DNA of 64,000 nucleotides from Durusdinium trenchii (GCA_963970005.1 CAXAMN010001114.1:1211617-1275616), one strand, 5' to 3'. Counted from the stretch's first letter, positions 36,501 through 51,500 are shown. Made by a program: numbers and translations. The notes: generated by a model from the sequence alone, not told the origin.

Positions 36501-39500
36501 ATGCAACCCCAGTGAGAAAGGCATGCGTCTCGCCTTTCACAGTGTTCCGCGTCATTGGCGGCCCGCGTCATGCACTGTGGCGGCTTCACGGTGATGTTGT
36601 CCAAGTGGCGCTGCAAATGAGTGACCTGGTGTTGTGGAGGGATGTCTTCAGTCGCCCTGGCGTAGACTTTTTTGCTGCGAGAAATTGCAACGACCACAGT
36701 CACTGGCCAAGCTGTTCCCTGATCTCTGGCAAGTGACAAGCTGCTTGCATACTTCCCAGCAGCAATGATGCGATTTCAGCGGGGGCGCATTTCAGAGCTG
36801 CGTTCAAGTTACCTTGTCATCGCGTCTTGTACATCTACTTCCCTAGAGAAGTCATGTTCTCACTCAAGACCCCAAAGGAAGGCAACAAAGCGAAACCCAA
36901 ACATAGCAGAGGATCATCCACATGCTACACAACAAAGGAGAGGTCATTCTAATCTCGCACAGCTGCCTGTTCTATTGTGCAGGAGAACAAGGATATTCAA
37001 TGCTGTTTGATCCCTTGCTTGCTTGCCCCCTGCTTGCGCTTCGTGGAGTCGCTTGTGTGTGATTTTCAGTATGTGAAAATGCAATTATCTCAGGGGGACA
37101 CCCCAGTTCCTTGTAATTTCTGGGGGAGTTGGGCACGTTGCAACAATGTAAGTTATAATTTGTGAGGTCAAACTTTCTCACATAACCCAGGTATTCCCTG
37201 CAAAATCTGAGGGTTTGGACGTGTGAACCAATAATTGTAGTCTGCAAATCTCACCTTTTGCCTGCATCCTGAGACAGCAAGACGAAATCGCCTCAAAGTT
37301 ATAAGTTATCTTTGTTGAGGCCTCAAAGTTTATGTAATTACCTTTTGTGAAGCCCACCGCGTAGGAAAATGCAACTTAGAATTTTCGACGTCCCCCCTCA
37401 GGAAACTGTAGTGCTGAAAGAAAGAAAGGAAGAAGGGAAGAAGAAAAGAAGGAAAGAAGGAAACAAATAAGGAAAGGAAAGGCAAAGAAAACAAGAAAAG
37501 AAAAAAGAAACTAAAAGAACAGAAAATAGAAATAGATAAAGAAAGAACGAAAGAATGAAAGAACAACATAAATAACAAAAGAAAAAACGAAAGAAAGCAA
37601 GAAAGAACAAACAAGAAAAAGAGAAAGAGATAAACAAAAAGAAACAAAAAAAAAGAAAGAAAGACAGACAGACAGAAAGAAAGAAAGAACACATAAATAC
37701 AACATAAGGAAATACAGAAGAAAAGAAAGAAAGAAATAACTATAAAAGAAATAAAGTAAACAACTTAAACAAAAATATAGAGGGCAAGCAAGGAAGGAAG
37801 AAGAGAAATAAGGAAAGAACGAAAGAACGAAAGGAAGGAAGGAAAAAAACGAAAGAAACACATAAGGACAACAGAAGGCAAGCAAGCAGCAAGCAAGCAA
37901 GCAAACAAGGAAGAAAGGAAGGAAGATAGGAAGGACATAACGAAAGGAGGGAATAAAGAAAGAAGAAAGAGACAAACCAACAAGAACAACACAAAGACAC
38001 AAATAAACAAAACAAGAGAAATAACATATATAACGAAAAAACACACGAACACAATTATCAAAAATCACATGCAAAAACGGAAACAACAAATCATTCAGAA
38101 AAACAACATACAAAAAATGAGAAAAACGAAAAACATACAGAACACATACAAGCAGAAAAAAACACAGACACAGAACACAAAACCACCATTAAAAAACAAT
38201 TCAAAAGAAAAAGATTGGAAGGAAGGAAGGAAACAAGGAACACACAAAAACATATTAGCCAAGAGTCTGAGAGAGAAAAGAAAGATAATGAGAGAGATAT
38301 AGGGAGAGAACGTGAGAGAGAGAGAGAGAGAGAGTATGAGAGAGATATGTGTAGGTTTAGATGTGAAGATGTGCATGGTTGGATACGTGCACATGTGAAG
38401 ATGTGCATGGCTGGATATGTGCGGATGTAATTATGTGCTGGTGTAAATTGTATTGTAGTGATATGCAATGCATCCGTATTTAATATGAACCCTTCTCTCA
38501 GGCGCTCTGAATTTGGACTGGAATGGTTGACCAGTTGAGAACAAGTTGGAATCGTTTTGGAGTAGGCATTCATAGGATTGCGGAAATATGTTTCCCTTGT
38601 TGTTTTTAGTTTTTGAGACTTTGCTGGGCCAGGATGTTGGACGCCGGGCTATTGAACTTCGCCAACGAGGTCGCAGAAGTCGGTGATCGAGCGGGCAAGG
38701 AGTATGGCCTTGAGAAGACCTTGAACAAGATGAAGGCTGCTGATGGGCAAGTGTGAAAGTGTTTGGTCATGAGACCCAAACATGGATCAAGACCCAAACC
38801 CAGATGATGTATCATCACTTGTTTGTTGGTTTCTTTTGCAGGCAGACTGGGAACCGTTGAACTTTGATCTCTCGGAGAAGTACAGGCAGGGTCCAGGGTC
38901 CGGGGCCGGCGACCGAACTGGCAAGAGACCTCGGGTGCACTTGCATGAAGAGACCTCGGGCGGTTCTTTCGCAGCTGGCTTGAAGGAAAACTGGCACCTA
39001 TGTTTTGAAAGGAGATGGAGAGGCCGGAGTAACACAGAATATCCCTGTGTACGATTTTTTTTCGACTGATTGGACCCATGAAAATGAATGCTGTGCAGGC
39101 GATGGTCCTGCTGGATGAGCACATTGTCACCACACAGGCCCATGGCAGTGAGTCTCTTGGTGTCATATGCACGTCTTGCCGTTTTTGCCATGCTTTTAGA
39201 GTGGATTTTGCGGCAAGGCCATGATGTTCTCCACCTTCAAAGGACCTTTCGAGGAAGACATCGATGAGTGCGCCGCAGAAAGCTGGAAGCACACTCCTTG
39301 AGCTTCTCTGGGTCCTTTTGGGTTTGTCAGGTGGAATACAAGGCTCATGCGCGTGTCAGAGACCTTGGAAGAATGGAGATTCTGGCGAAGTTGTGGGGAA
39401 CTTCAGAACCCACCTGTTGTGTCACGACACATCTTCAAGCTTCTTGTCGCCAGGCTCAAGTGCCAGAAAGCTTGGATGTATCTTCAGCCAATTTTCGATT

Positions 39501-42500
39501 CGGATGAGCCTCGCCGGACGAGTCATTATTTTTGGGGCAAGAGGGGAGCTTTTAGCAGAGCTTTTAATTGTGTTGCAATGCCAACCTGAGTTGCCACTGA
39601 GGACATCATGCGACAGCTCCCGACAGAAGGCGGCTATTTTGAACACCAGTTGTAAATCCTTGTATTTCTGTACTCGTAACAGGGACGCTATTAGGTGGAG
39701 GCCATCGCTACTAGTAGCAAGAAGCAGGCAATAAAACTTTCATCAGAACAAGACAATAGTGCTGACGCAATGCTGAGGGAAGCGCTTCAAACACGTCGAT
39801 GCGACATGGCGCCAGGTGCCATTTCTCTTGTTTCAAACAGTAGGACCCAAGGTAAGCTTACAAACCTGTTCAGCAGCATTGTAGCACATGGACCGGTACC
39901 TTGCTGTTTCGCAGCAGCTTTGTTCATTCGTGGAATTCAATATTGGAGCAGTCGAGACTCATGACCAACTAGAGTGTAGTGGCAGGAGATGATCAACACC
40001 AGGGAGAACCCCAAGATCATCGACATTTGCGCGACTGAAGGGCTGCTGGAAAAGTGGCGAGAATGCAATGTGCCCCAGTCACGATTGAAGCGTTCCGTTC
40101 ACAGACATGAGAAGTGGTGATCTGGGCCGGGTCGTAACATTCTTCCTAGCTGCAATCACTTTCTGAACTGGGAAATGGCTTCTAGATATGGATTGAGCAT
40201 ATTTAATTTGCCGTGGCAGATCACACTGGATATGGTGCAGAAGGGCTTGGAGGAAGCTGCTTCCAAATCTGACAAGCTCTGAATTTATGAAGAAGTCTGC
40301 TAGTTGCCTCATGCTTTGAGTATGAACAAAGACTTGAGTCTTTGTGCCTTTTTGTGATCCCAGGACTATCTTGAGACAAAGAGGCCTGAGTGCTTGCGAG
40401 GTTTGTGTACACGACTATGATCTCAGAAAGTACTGTACCTTCTTGTCGACAGCCTCAATCAGCCTCCTGGGTTTGCTTCGACCAGGAATGGCTTTGCCCG
40501 TTTCTACTTCCTTTCGAATGATGAGCTCCTGGAGATCCTTTCGCAGACCAAGGACTTCCACGGTGCACAGAGGAAAATGTGTCCAAGGTCGCAAAAGACT
40601 GCCATTGAGTGTGAGCCTGTTTAGGCATTAGTCATGGACCAGTGATTGAAACTGGCATGGATGAGGCCTTTTCATAAACTGTTCTAGAACTTTTTTTGTC
40701 AAAGGACCCGACTCGAGTGCAACCATTCTTGTCCAAAGTCTTTGAAGCCATGTCCAAAGTCATTAGCTCAGCTGCGCTATGAACATTCTGGCACATTCTG
40801 GCATTTTGGAATCCCTTGCTGCTTCAGTGCTGCGCATGGAACAAAAGACTAGAAGGCTTGTGCGACCAGGTCGTTTTGTTGGTTGGCCGTTGACTGTGAG
40901 GTGAACTTCACGCCCGACAATGAGGTCGTATCCATGGCTGGATTCATAGAGAGTTGGATTCGTTGGATTTAAGTGAGATGGTTGCTACTAGTAGAAATGC
41001 CCTTTGTTCCTAGTAGCGTTTCTTATTCCCGAATGCGTAGCGAAGGGTTCTCGTTTAACTCTTGGGGGTCTGGGGGTAGAGCCTTGTTCGCGATCCGTTG
41101 TTTCTACGTCCGCAACCGTCCGCAACCGTCCGCAACCGTCCGCAACCGTTCGCGGTAGAGCGCTAAGGCGCTGCCATTGGGGGAAGCTTTTGCAAGTGAC
41201 TATTCATGGATGTGTCACATGTCAGTTTGCGCCGCTATTCCATTGTGATTTGCATGAAAAAGACATGTCGCGCAAGCAACGTGATGCGTTTCGGCTGCAC
41301 AGGCGCAGCGTTTGGTGAGATCTGCAGATTGCTGCGCAGTTCCATTGGGATTAGCGTTTGGAGAGTCGTGTTTTGGGGTGTTGGATGTGGCCGTGCCATT
41401 GGAATTTGCGTTTCAGGGTGTGGCATCGAAGCTCTGTTTTCGTGACAAGTCTCAGCTGAAATGCCGATTTTGGTGGATGGGAGTGTGCTCAGAACGGGTC
41501 GAAATCATTCCAAACGTGTGGTGTGGTGCAAATTTTGTTGAAGCTCACATGAGAAGACATTGTTACTTTTCGTGGCAGGCGCAGGACTTTGTGCGGGTTT
41601 TGAGGTGTAGAAGTGGGATTTTCGTGGCAGGCGCAGGGAATCGTGAGGTTGCGATGTGTGACGGAGGTGACATTTCGTGGCAGGCGCAGTACTTTGTGCG
41701 CGTTAGACGTGTGGACGCGGAAAGATTCGTGGCAGGCGCAGGGAATCGTGAGGTTGTGAGTTGTGGTAGAGGTGAATGTCGCTGTCACATTGGGATTGGC
41801 GTGTGAGCGGGTGTCGCTTGGAGGGGCTGGAATCGCGAAACTGCTGGGCAGGGCTGCGTGATGTGTGTGCTCCGATGGGTGTTTCCGCTGGACTTTTGGA
41901 GGAAGTCTCGTGCGAAACGTTCGTTTTGCAGACTTTGACATGTGAGTTTTTGAGGAAGTCTCGTACGAAACGCTCGTTTTGGGGACTTGACATGTGACTT
42001 TTGGAGGAAGTCTCGTACGAAACGCTCGTTTTGGAGACTTGACGTGTGAATTTTGGAGGAAGTCTCGAACGAAACGCTCGTTTTTGAGACTTGACGCGTG
42101 ACTTTTGGAGGAAGTCTCGTACGAAACGCTCGTCTTGCAGCCTCGCAGCGTGACTTTTGGAGGAAGTCTCGTACGAAGAGTGTGCCCTACAGGAGTGTCC
42201 CACAAGAGTGTCCTACAAGAGTGTCCCACAGGAGTGTCCTACAAGAGTATCCCACAAGAGTTTCCTACAAGAGTGTCCCACAAGAGTGTCCCACAAGAGT
42301 GTCCTACAGGAGTATCCCACAAGAGTGTCCTACAAGAGTGTCCCACAAGAGTTTGCTACTAGAGTGTCCCACAAGAGTGTCCTACAAGAGTGTCATTTGG
42401 ACATACGTAGCTTTTTGAACGTGTTTGCATTCGGGTTCGTGGGCTCCATCTTGTTATTTTTTTGTTTCGGCTCACTAAGATCTCACCAGAAGGCGAGACC

Positions 42501-45500
42501 GTTGAGATGGTCGCCCCGGTTGTGACCCACCAAAAGGCCCGCAAGCGGGACGGTCCCACGGTCCTACGCTTCACTGGGTTCTTTCCAGCGTTTTCAGCCA
42601 AGGCGAATTCTTTGGTTTCCCGGTGGATTCTGCTCCGGTCAGGCCGTTGAAGTCTGGATGGGTGACCTGCAAGATGGAATGTGCATGGCAATCCGTCAGA
42701 TGCTTGGGTGTTGTCCAGCAGTCCTTTTCACCAAATACTTAAAACTCAGCTTCGAGAGCCAGAAACGATCAATGTTGCCATGTTCTGCCCGAGGCAATGC
42801 TTTAGAAGTTGGGATCAGCCTTTGCCCAAGCACAATTCGCTTTGTATCGCTGTGCCCTTTGAATGCGACTGGGCAAGACCAGACGTAGCTTCAACCGACT
42901 CCGAGAATGAGGCACCTATCCAACAATGGACCGTACCGACTGGGTGCTGGCCAATGCTGCACAAATTGTCCTGAATGGATCGCAAGCCAGGATCCAAGGC
43001 AGCAGTGCTCCAGGCCAGAATTTCGGCCGGAATAGTGCTCCAGGCAAATTTCGTCTTAGACCAAATAGATTAAGACGTGATTCATACAATGATTGGGTCG
43101 CTCCTTCTCTCTTCAAGAGTATTCTCAGACATGATAGTCTTTGTGATAGAATAGACAAAATTCGCAGACATTCTCTGTTCAAAGAGTCAGAGGGGTTCCG
43201 ATCCTACAAGCGCTCTGTTTGGTGGGGGACAAGATTGATGGCAGTGGAACATGTGGAACATCATGTATATGTAATTATATGTAGAGATATGGTAACTCTT
43301 AGACGACAACACATTTTTTGCTGATTCATCCACTATCTAGTGGTCAGGCTAGTTTGGAACTCAGTTTCAATGTATAACCTATGTACTATGTACCTATGCT
43401 TTTCGCGCACCTTGAGGTGTTTTGAATAGCAAAGTTGGTGAAATGGGACGACCTGTTGTCGCAGACTATGAGACTCAGGTGTTTTGGACATCAGAAGTGG
43501 AAGAAGCCTTCGATGGAAACGTGGCTAGTTCCTCAGCGCTCCTGGAATTGGTTGATGCACGATCCTGACATCCATTTGTCATGGTCCGGTCTTGTCATGT
43601 TCGCTCCAGCTTCTGGCGCAGTTGGAAGACTATGCGAAGAAGCTTTCACAGCAGATCCTGGATTTGATTATGCTCCTCCGCAAGGGCGTGCCAGCCTAAA
43701 GATGCACAGAGCACTATATCACTGCATTGTGGGTGAGAAGTGCTCAAGAGACGGTTCATTCACATACCATCATGTCATGTTTATTGGAACTTAGTTTTGC
43801 CTGAATCCAAGTCGTAGCAATCACAAGAATGTAGTCGTCCGCAGCAGTCACGTGAGCGATGGCTATAGCTACTGTTGTCTACAGTGACAAGATGGACATG
43901 AGGAATCTTACCAAACCCATCCAAACCTATTGGTGAATGATTGTTACTACGCCCTTTCTTATTTTTGCACAACTGTCAGGATCCGCATTAGCATTGCCCA
44001 ACCATTTGCTGCTGACATTTTGGTGTAAATCTGACTATTTCCCACAGGTGAACAAGCTGCAGACAAAGACCATGAACGCACTGATCGTCATTGATGTCCA
44101 TGCCAAGGACAAGTTGACAAAGTCTCGTCATGTCTCCCAACCGGATAGCTGACTGCAGTTAATGAAGAGGCTTTCTGACACAACAAGTGCCACAATCAAC
44201 ACATGGCAAAACTGCACAACAGTAACAGTTGGACGACAGCGCTACACGCCTTAGAACCGAGAAGACCGGGACTGCTTCCAGGCTTCACCCAGTTTGGACC
44301 GGCATGTGTGTTTGCCGTGCGTATCCATCCCCGCGCCTGAGTTGGCCCTGAATGAAGAAGCATGATGAAGCTTAAAGTAGTTGGTCAACAAGCTTTTGCT
44401 AAGCTTCTGGAGCGGCTTCTTTGGCTGTTGGACATTGATGAACAATCACCGACAAGGGTCTCGTTGTGAGGATGTTATTTGGGGCTTCGTTGAGCAGCAG
44501 GTGAAGGACAAGGCCTTGATGCAGCAGGTGTTGTCAGTTAGCGAAAGTCGCAAGGTTCGGTCTTTGTAAGAAGAGACGTACCACTTCCAAATGCATCGAG
44601 TTGTTTGTGGTGTCCTAGAGGAACAGAGATTCGAATGAATAAAGACACTAACACCATTGACTGCTACATTAGAGTTTGGATGAGTTCTATTTTAGCTGAT
44701 GTACCTGCTGGTGATGGCCTCCAACCTAAGAGCGATGGCCTCCAACCTAAGAGCAATAGCGATGGCCTCCAACCTACTAGCGATAGAGTTTGGATATGTT
44801 TGGATAAATTCTATTTTGACTTTTAACTGATGCTCTACTCCCTTGGCCAGACCTCCTTCGAATGGATCTCTCAGCTCCGCTACTACTGGGAAGTCGATGA
44901 CCGCCAGCAGGAGAATATGTGGGCTAGCACCTCAGACACAAGAGTATTATGTTACACAGGAAGGTTTGGCTTCCGAACAGAGAGAAAGACACATATGTGT
45001 ATTCATTGCAGGTGAAGTGTGTTCAGACTTCCTTCCCATATGGCCTCAGCCCAAGTTTGACTGTTGAGTGATCATAGGGATCCTTTGAATAGTTGAGAAT
45101 AGTTCAGCCGATCCTGAAGACTGTGAAAGTGGATACTCATGCCAAAGACTTTCTGCTGAGGATATGAGTACTTGGGCAATTCCATGCGCTTGGTGATCAC
45201 GCCTCTGACAGACATGTGGATGCCTCTGACAGACATTGCGGCCTAAAAGATTGGTTCCTGTGCTGATGAAAGTCAATCATTTAGACTTCTCAGGTGCTAC
45301 ATCACTTTGATGGGCGCGCAATCACTTAGCCTTGGTGGTGCACCAGCCTTGCCTCTCAGTCGGTTTCGCTGAGATTGAAGAAGACCCTCAAGCGTCACAT
45401 ATGGGGGACAGTGTTTGGCAGTATGGTATCAGCGAAACGCTTTAAACTTTTTCACCCCTTGCTGAGGCTGGCCCGGCTGGCACCGGAAAGACTGAGACAA

Positions 45501-48500
45501 CCAAAGACTTGGCAAAGGATGGGGGCAAAAGGGATGAGCTGTTAGAATTGAGGGCTTTTTGGTCGACATGCTGCCACTGGTGCTTCATGTTTTGGCCTCC
45601 AACGCTTGTCTGGGCGTGGGACTCTTGACAGGCCCTGGCTAAGCAGTGTGTGGTCTTCAACTGCTCACCAGAGATGGACTACATTATGGTCGGGAAGTTC
45701 TTTAAAGGCGTGGGGGTGGGCTGAATAGCTTTCAATAGTTTGAGCAGATGGACAATCTAATGAGCGGACATTGAAGTGACAAGTGCACTGGAGCTTTGAA
45801 TGACTGTACAGTCTGTACAGACAGATTGACAGGTCTAGCCTTTTCTGGTGCCTGGTGCTGCTTCGATGAGTTCAACCGGATTAACATTGAAGCGAGGGAC
45901 CCGATCATTGCAAAAGACTTGTGTGTAGTAAAGGAAGGAACGTGTTCATAAGTATCAAAGCAGGAGGGCACCATCCAAGTTGTTGATTTTTGCCGAGGTG
46001 CTGTCCGTCATTGCACAGCAGCTTATGGTACTCTTCGGAGCCTTTGCTGCAGTACGTGCTGTGAAGCAAACTTTTCTTTGAATTTATTTGGCTGTGTACT
46101 TGGATGTCTCATTCTGCTGCCATCTCGCAAAGGTCGCAAAGCAGAGCTTCTTGCCTAAATGACAGACAAATGGAGAACACTGAACGTTCAACCTTTTGTT
46201 GTTCTTTTTTGTGTGGGTGTGTATATATTTATACATACATATATTATTTTTATACACATGCACACAGCAAATATATAATGATGCCAAATACTCTACTGCT
46301 GTTGTACCTTTACATTTTTACAGTGGTACCCGATTCTGGCCTCAATTCTCAGTGGCTGGAAGTTCTCATCCTTGCGAGGCTTGGCAGCTACAACGAAACG
46401 GTCGAGCTTGAGTTTGAAGGAACGTTGATTGTCTGGGTCTCTGAAGTGGCACTAGCAAGTGAACAGGCAGTTCTGAATTTCAGATTGCGGTGTCCCGAGT
46501 GCAACCTGGCAGTTGCTTCTGCATCAGTTCCAAGATGAGCCGACTTCAAAAAAAATAGAAGATCCAAGACTCCAAGACAATCTATCATATAAGGATCGGC
46601 AACTGTGGAGTGTAGCACCGGCCGTTGCGTTGCCGTTGTCAGGTCATGAAGCCGACCTTCAACGTCTTCATCACCATGAATCCAGGCCCGGTGGAACGTC
46701 TCCAAAGCGCAGCGCCGCGCGGTGGGTACGAGTCTGCGCTCAGCGGAGTGCAGAGCCGGAGTTCCGAGGCTACGCCGGTCGTGCAGAGCTTCCAGATAAC
46801 TTGGCCGCCCTTTTCAGACCAGTGGCCGATGCCTCAGACTGGAAAAACAGGAACCAGGTGACGGTTTTGAACCTGTAAGAAACCATATTCAAGTCTGTTC
46901 AATGCTATTCTTTCTAAACTCCAAACATGATATTCCCAAAATTGATATTTGGATGCTGGCAGCCGATTGAACAGTGGGCGGAACCACTGTAATCCTGGTG
47001 GCGATGAGGCAATGATGGTCCCTGATTATGCTTTGATCGGCGAGATCATGTCGCTACCTGAAAGACCGTTCAACCAGCTCTCTTTCTGCTCTCGGCCAGC
47101 TTTCTTTACGATCCTCTCAGGTTCTATGCCTATGGCTTCACGGAAGCGAAGGTGCTGGCCAAGAAGATGGTAGGGATTCCAAGCGAGCGGACTGAGAAGA
47201 AGGGCAACCCACGTGCGGAGAGGACCAGGTCGACCGTTCTAAAGTGAGTGGGTGGATTGCCGGCTCATGGCCTTTTTGTTTCACTCCAGCGAAGGTAGAA
47301 ACTTCGCTCATGGCCGGCCATGACAAACCACGGATTTCATGGCAACTCTGCAGAGTTTGGATTCACAGGTTACGACCTTTACTTTGTCGTCTGAGCAGCT
47401 TTCCTCGCAGTCCGCAGCTGAGAAGTTCATTCCTTGTTTTGCTGAATGCCTCACGCAATGGGTTTGCTCCTCGGCGTTCCTCCAGCAGACCCTGTAGGGA
47501 TTTGATGCAGCTTTTAAGCCTTCAACCCGCAAAGAACAGCTGGCGTCAATTGACCGTGGCCCACTCGTATTTTTGGACGTCAGGTTCCATTATGACTACG
47601 GCATGCGAGCGGTCAAGAGTACGATTGAGATGTGCGGCAAGCTGAAGCGGGAGGCCCGATAGCTTGGATAGATTTGGATAGTCTCTTTAGCGATGGCCTC
47701 CAACCTAAGAGCGATGGCCAAGCTTCTTTTGCTAATGCTTTGCTTTCCAAAACTACATCTCCAGGTTGGTGACTTGCCAGAAGACCAGATCACCCTTCGC
47801 GCCTTGAGAGATGTGAACGTGCCCAAGTTCCTCAAGGCGACCGTGTCCGAACGGCCGTTCAGCGGGGTGTGTGGTTGGGACAGGGGAGAAGAAGTTCAAC
47901 AGGTCTAATGACCTTGAGACACCAACGCTAGCAAGACTCAAATCTGAATTCTAGTGATCATTTTGTAGGTAGAGTTACTGTAGATAGACCAAACTCTGCT
48001 AAAGAAGGCTTCAGCGCTCAAAATCATCGTGAACATTCACAAAGGACTGGACCCGGTTGGCTCGAGCGGTTTGATTTGCCTTGTCAGGACGACTTGCCCC
48101 TCTTCGAGCCATCAACTCAGAACTGCCATTCTGGGAGCATTTTGAAGAACACGATGCTACCTGAATGGTACGTGAGCTACATTTTTGTCATTGATTTAGA
48201 CTGCAATGGAAGAGCCGAGGGACTTGACTGACGTACTTGCTTAGGAACATCATCTCTGACCTGTTTCCCGAAACGGATCGCCCTGTTGTCGAGTATGGCA
48301 ACTTGACCCCGGTGATGGAAGCCTGTGGGAAGGCAATCAGGGCGATTTGTAATGAGTTTCCAGGTGACAAGTCGCATTGGATTCGTGCAGAAGTCAAAAG
48401 TCTTTATCCGGGACAGGAGCAGAACTTGCAGCTCACAGAGAACTTTACTATCAAGGCAGGCATGGTGCATGCAGAGTCCTGTGATCTCCAGACTCCAGAG

Positions 48501-51500
48501 TTTGGTTCCCAGAAATCGTTGGGATTCGATGGTGGATTCGATGGTACCTATTGGGGACACGCCAACCCTGGACTGCTTCTCGGCCTCCCAGCTTCGACGA
48601 AGCTCGGGGCGTCGCCACGGAGGTGGTGCAGCTGATCGACACCATCGGAGTGCGGCATGGATTGATGCTTGTCGGGCCCACGGGAGGCCTGGCAATAGAT
48701 TGGTTTCATGTTGCCCAAACGGTGGCATCTTAGTTGTTGTTCTTGTTGCTGTTGGTTACGGTCGGTCGGCCATTGAGTTGCTGCTGTCTTTTGAAAAACA
48801 CTTTCTTTGCGAATGAAGTGTCATTCACATCATGTTTTGATGAGTGGGCTTTGGCTCCTGATTTCTTGCATTGGGGCCAGGTGGTAAAACATGCAATTAT
48901 CGCTTGCTACAAGCCACTTCCATTGCCATGTGTGAGGCTGGGCCTGTTAAGGGCACACTTAAAGGCTCTACTGTATATAAAGTTTGCTTTGAATGAACCT
49001 GGTCTGCCAGCGAATTTGCTATTGGAGCTACTTATGATGGTTTACACGCTCCTTTACAACATCACTGCCATTTTCTAGTCAGTTCGGAGTCATGTCATTC
49101 AGACATTTTTGTGAGGCTGGTGATACGAAGTATCAGAAAGTGCAGACACACATCCTGAATCCCAAGTCCATCACCCAGGCAGGTGCAAAGAGACGCGTTG
49201 ATAACTGGTTCTAGTCACCAAGGTTTGCCTATCTTCGAAGTCAATCTGGATGTGAGTGCTATTTCCGATTTTGTTTCTGGCGGTTTACTTGGCCCATCTC
49301 AGATTGCGGCTTAGCTCTGTAGCTAGGCACAGCTGTATGGCGCCTTCGATGAAGTCACACGGGAATGGTCTGACGGCGTGGCGAGCGAGTGTGCTGGAGC
49401 CTCAGCAGTGGAGCGAGCCTGGAGAGTGAAGGCCAAGTTAAGGCCAGAACATAGCAGCAGCAAACATAGCAGCTCAGTCAAGTAAATTGAGGCGTTTTTT
49501 GTGGGGTAGAATCAAGGACATCGGTCAACCCCATCTCAGGTGCGCACAGCCGTGGCAAGCGGCAAGTCGGGATGCCCCGACAATCATTGGGCCCGGGAGC
49601 CTAGCAGCGCCCAGCACTTCAAAGACACTTTGCACTGCACTTCTTGTGCAGTCATTACGAACAGGCTCTTGGGAACCTGAGGTCATTTTCGATGGACCGG
49701 TGGATGCTCTTTGGATTGAGCCGAGTCCTCGAAACGTGTCATGCTTGCTCACAATACAAAGGCCTTCAAAACTGTAGTGAGAGAAGGGCATTCAGCAAAT
49801 GCAATTTTGTCTTCGCAGTGGTTTTCCTTTTCACCACCGAATGTGGCCAGACGCAGGTCCATGAACACTGTGTTGGATGACAACAAGAAGCTTTGCCTCA
49901 CCTCGGGTGAAATCATCTCCCTGACGCCACAGATGAGGCCCGCGAGCGATGTTGGTTGTTTTTGACATTATTGTTTCCCTTCAAATTCTCATGTCTTCCA
50001 ACTTCCATTTGTTTGCTTCAGGATGGTTTTTGAAGTCGAGGACTTGTCAGTTGCCTCACCAGCCACTGTGAGCCGATGTGGCATGGTGGGCATCTCAGCC
50101 AAACTTGCTTTGCATGCTTAGATGGAAGCTTTCACAGAAAGGCTTGTGACACATGTGATTTCACCTCAGTACCTGCCAACTTGGAAGCGGAGGTCTACAT
50201 GGAGCCTTCAGCTCTTGGCAACGAGCCCTTGGTTCAGCCTGTGTCCCGGATAGAGTTGAACTTGAGCAGCCCAGGCTGCCCAGCCTGGCACAGCTTGTGT
50301 CTCCACTTCAGGTCTTGGTGTGAGCGCCTGCCCTCGACGTTTAAGCCGGACCGCAGATTGAGTCTTCTGAAGTTGGAAGCGCTTCCTCTCATTACTAAGA
50401 TAATCAATTCAATGAGATGTTGTTGATGATGGGGCTTCGGAAGTTCAGGATTTGCAAGTGCTTGTTGCCAATTACTTGTAAAGAATCGACATGGGGTTTG
50501 CCGGGATTGCGGTGTGACAAGCCCCTGGCATTGTGGCAGTTTGTCAAGGTGGGTCTGGGAAGGCACGCAACACATTTTCTTTTCTCCACACACACACACA
50601 AGGGACTGAGCACTGAGCTTGCAGGAGATGTGCGAAAAGCTGCAGGAGCTCATGTTGGCACGGACCTTGGAGAATTGGCACATCTCTCCAATCGCCATGA
50701 GCCAAAGCAACTGAAGTTGGCAGCATTTGGAGCATCCGCTAGTAACAAGAAGCTACTAGTAACAACAATTTGACAACTCCTTCTCATATTAGAAAGAGCG
50801 GGGACTTGGACCCTGCCCTTTTCTGAGGATTTCACCCTTCCCATGATCCGAACTGTGCGGAAGCAGTGCAAGGCGAACGAGGGCAACTCGTCACCCCCTT
50901 ACAAACAAGAATGCTTAGAAGAATGCTCTCAACTAGCCAGAATGGATTTGAAGGAATTTTTCTAGGTCGGTTTTAGATGTCACTGCGTCCTACACAAAGC
51001 TTTTGTTTGGGTCAATCCTAAGTTCTGTCTGCTAGCAGAGATGATTCCAACAGACCTTGGCCAATGCACAGACTCAGTCTGAGTCACTAGCATTTTGTGG
51101 AGTCGGTGGGGTTGGGGTTGGGAGTCAGCTGTCCGTGCACAGGAGCCTTCAGTGACTGTGGACAACAACATTTGCCAGTCACACTTCAGGTGAAGCAAGC
51201 TGACATGCTGCCGGACGAAACCTCATAATTGAAGAAGGATAGACACAAGCTCTAATTCAATGTGCGTGGCCGATCATGGTGAGGGCCTTCTTTCACTGCA
51301 AAGAGAGATGGAGTTGGACCATTTATGACATCATAATCTCCAGAGAAAACCAGCGGATCGATCGAAATGCAGGCTCCTTGACTGCTACTTTGCCAACTAC
51401 ATCCCCACAGAGGCAAGAACTCCAAGTCCAGATGAGATCAGCAAGCTTCAGCAGCGGCCCCAGAGTGAGTGCCCTGGATGTAGTGTGCCATTTCACGTGT

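Larger units (their letters stand above)
40941..42475 (+). other. Repeat-filled dynein intron
   Basis: It lies between the exon reading [10 protein letters not shown] (ends about 40940) and [11 protein letters not shown] (starts about 42476). It holds a CCTAGTAG repeat (40985-41025), a CGCAACCGTC decamer array (41095-41147), repeats around GGCAGGCGCAGGGAATCGTG (41570-41760), a ~58-bp array (41890-42175) and a 15-bp array (42180-42400). Confidence 0.7.

Noticed and set aside
37511-38113. Open frame of 200 codons on the minus strand, rich in Phe, Ser and Leu, looking like a membrane protein
   Set aside because: It is the pyrimidine strand of the GAAA/GGAA tract. Overlapping frames in several registers give the same composition, so it is low-complexity DNA, not a gene.
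42178-42400. Regular direct repeats that might be taken for a CRISPR array
   Set aside because: The units abut without unique spacers and the setting is a eukaryotic intron.
42098-42525. Three overlapping frames of 85-122 codons with PTRVSHKSV-type repeats
   Set aside because: A 15-bp tandem repeat keeps all three forward frames open. It lies in a dynein intron.
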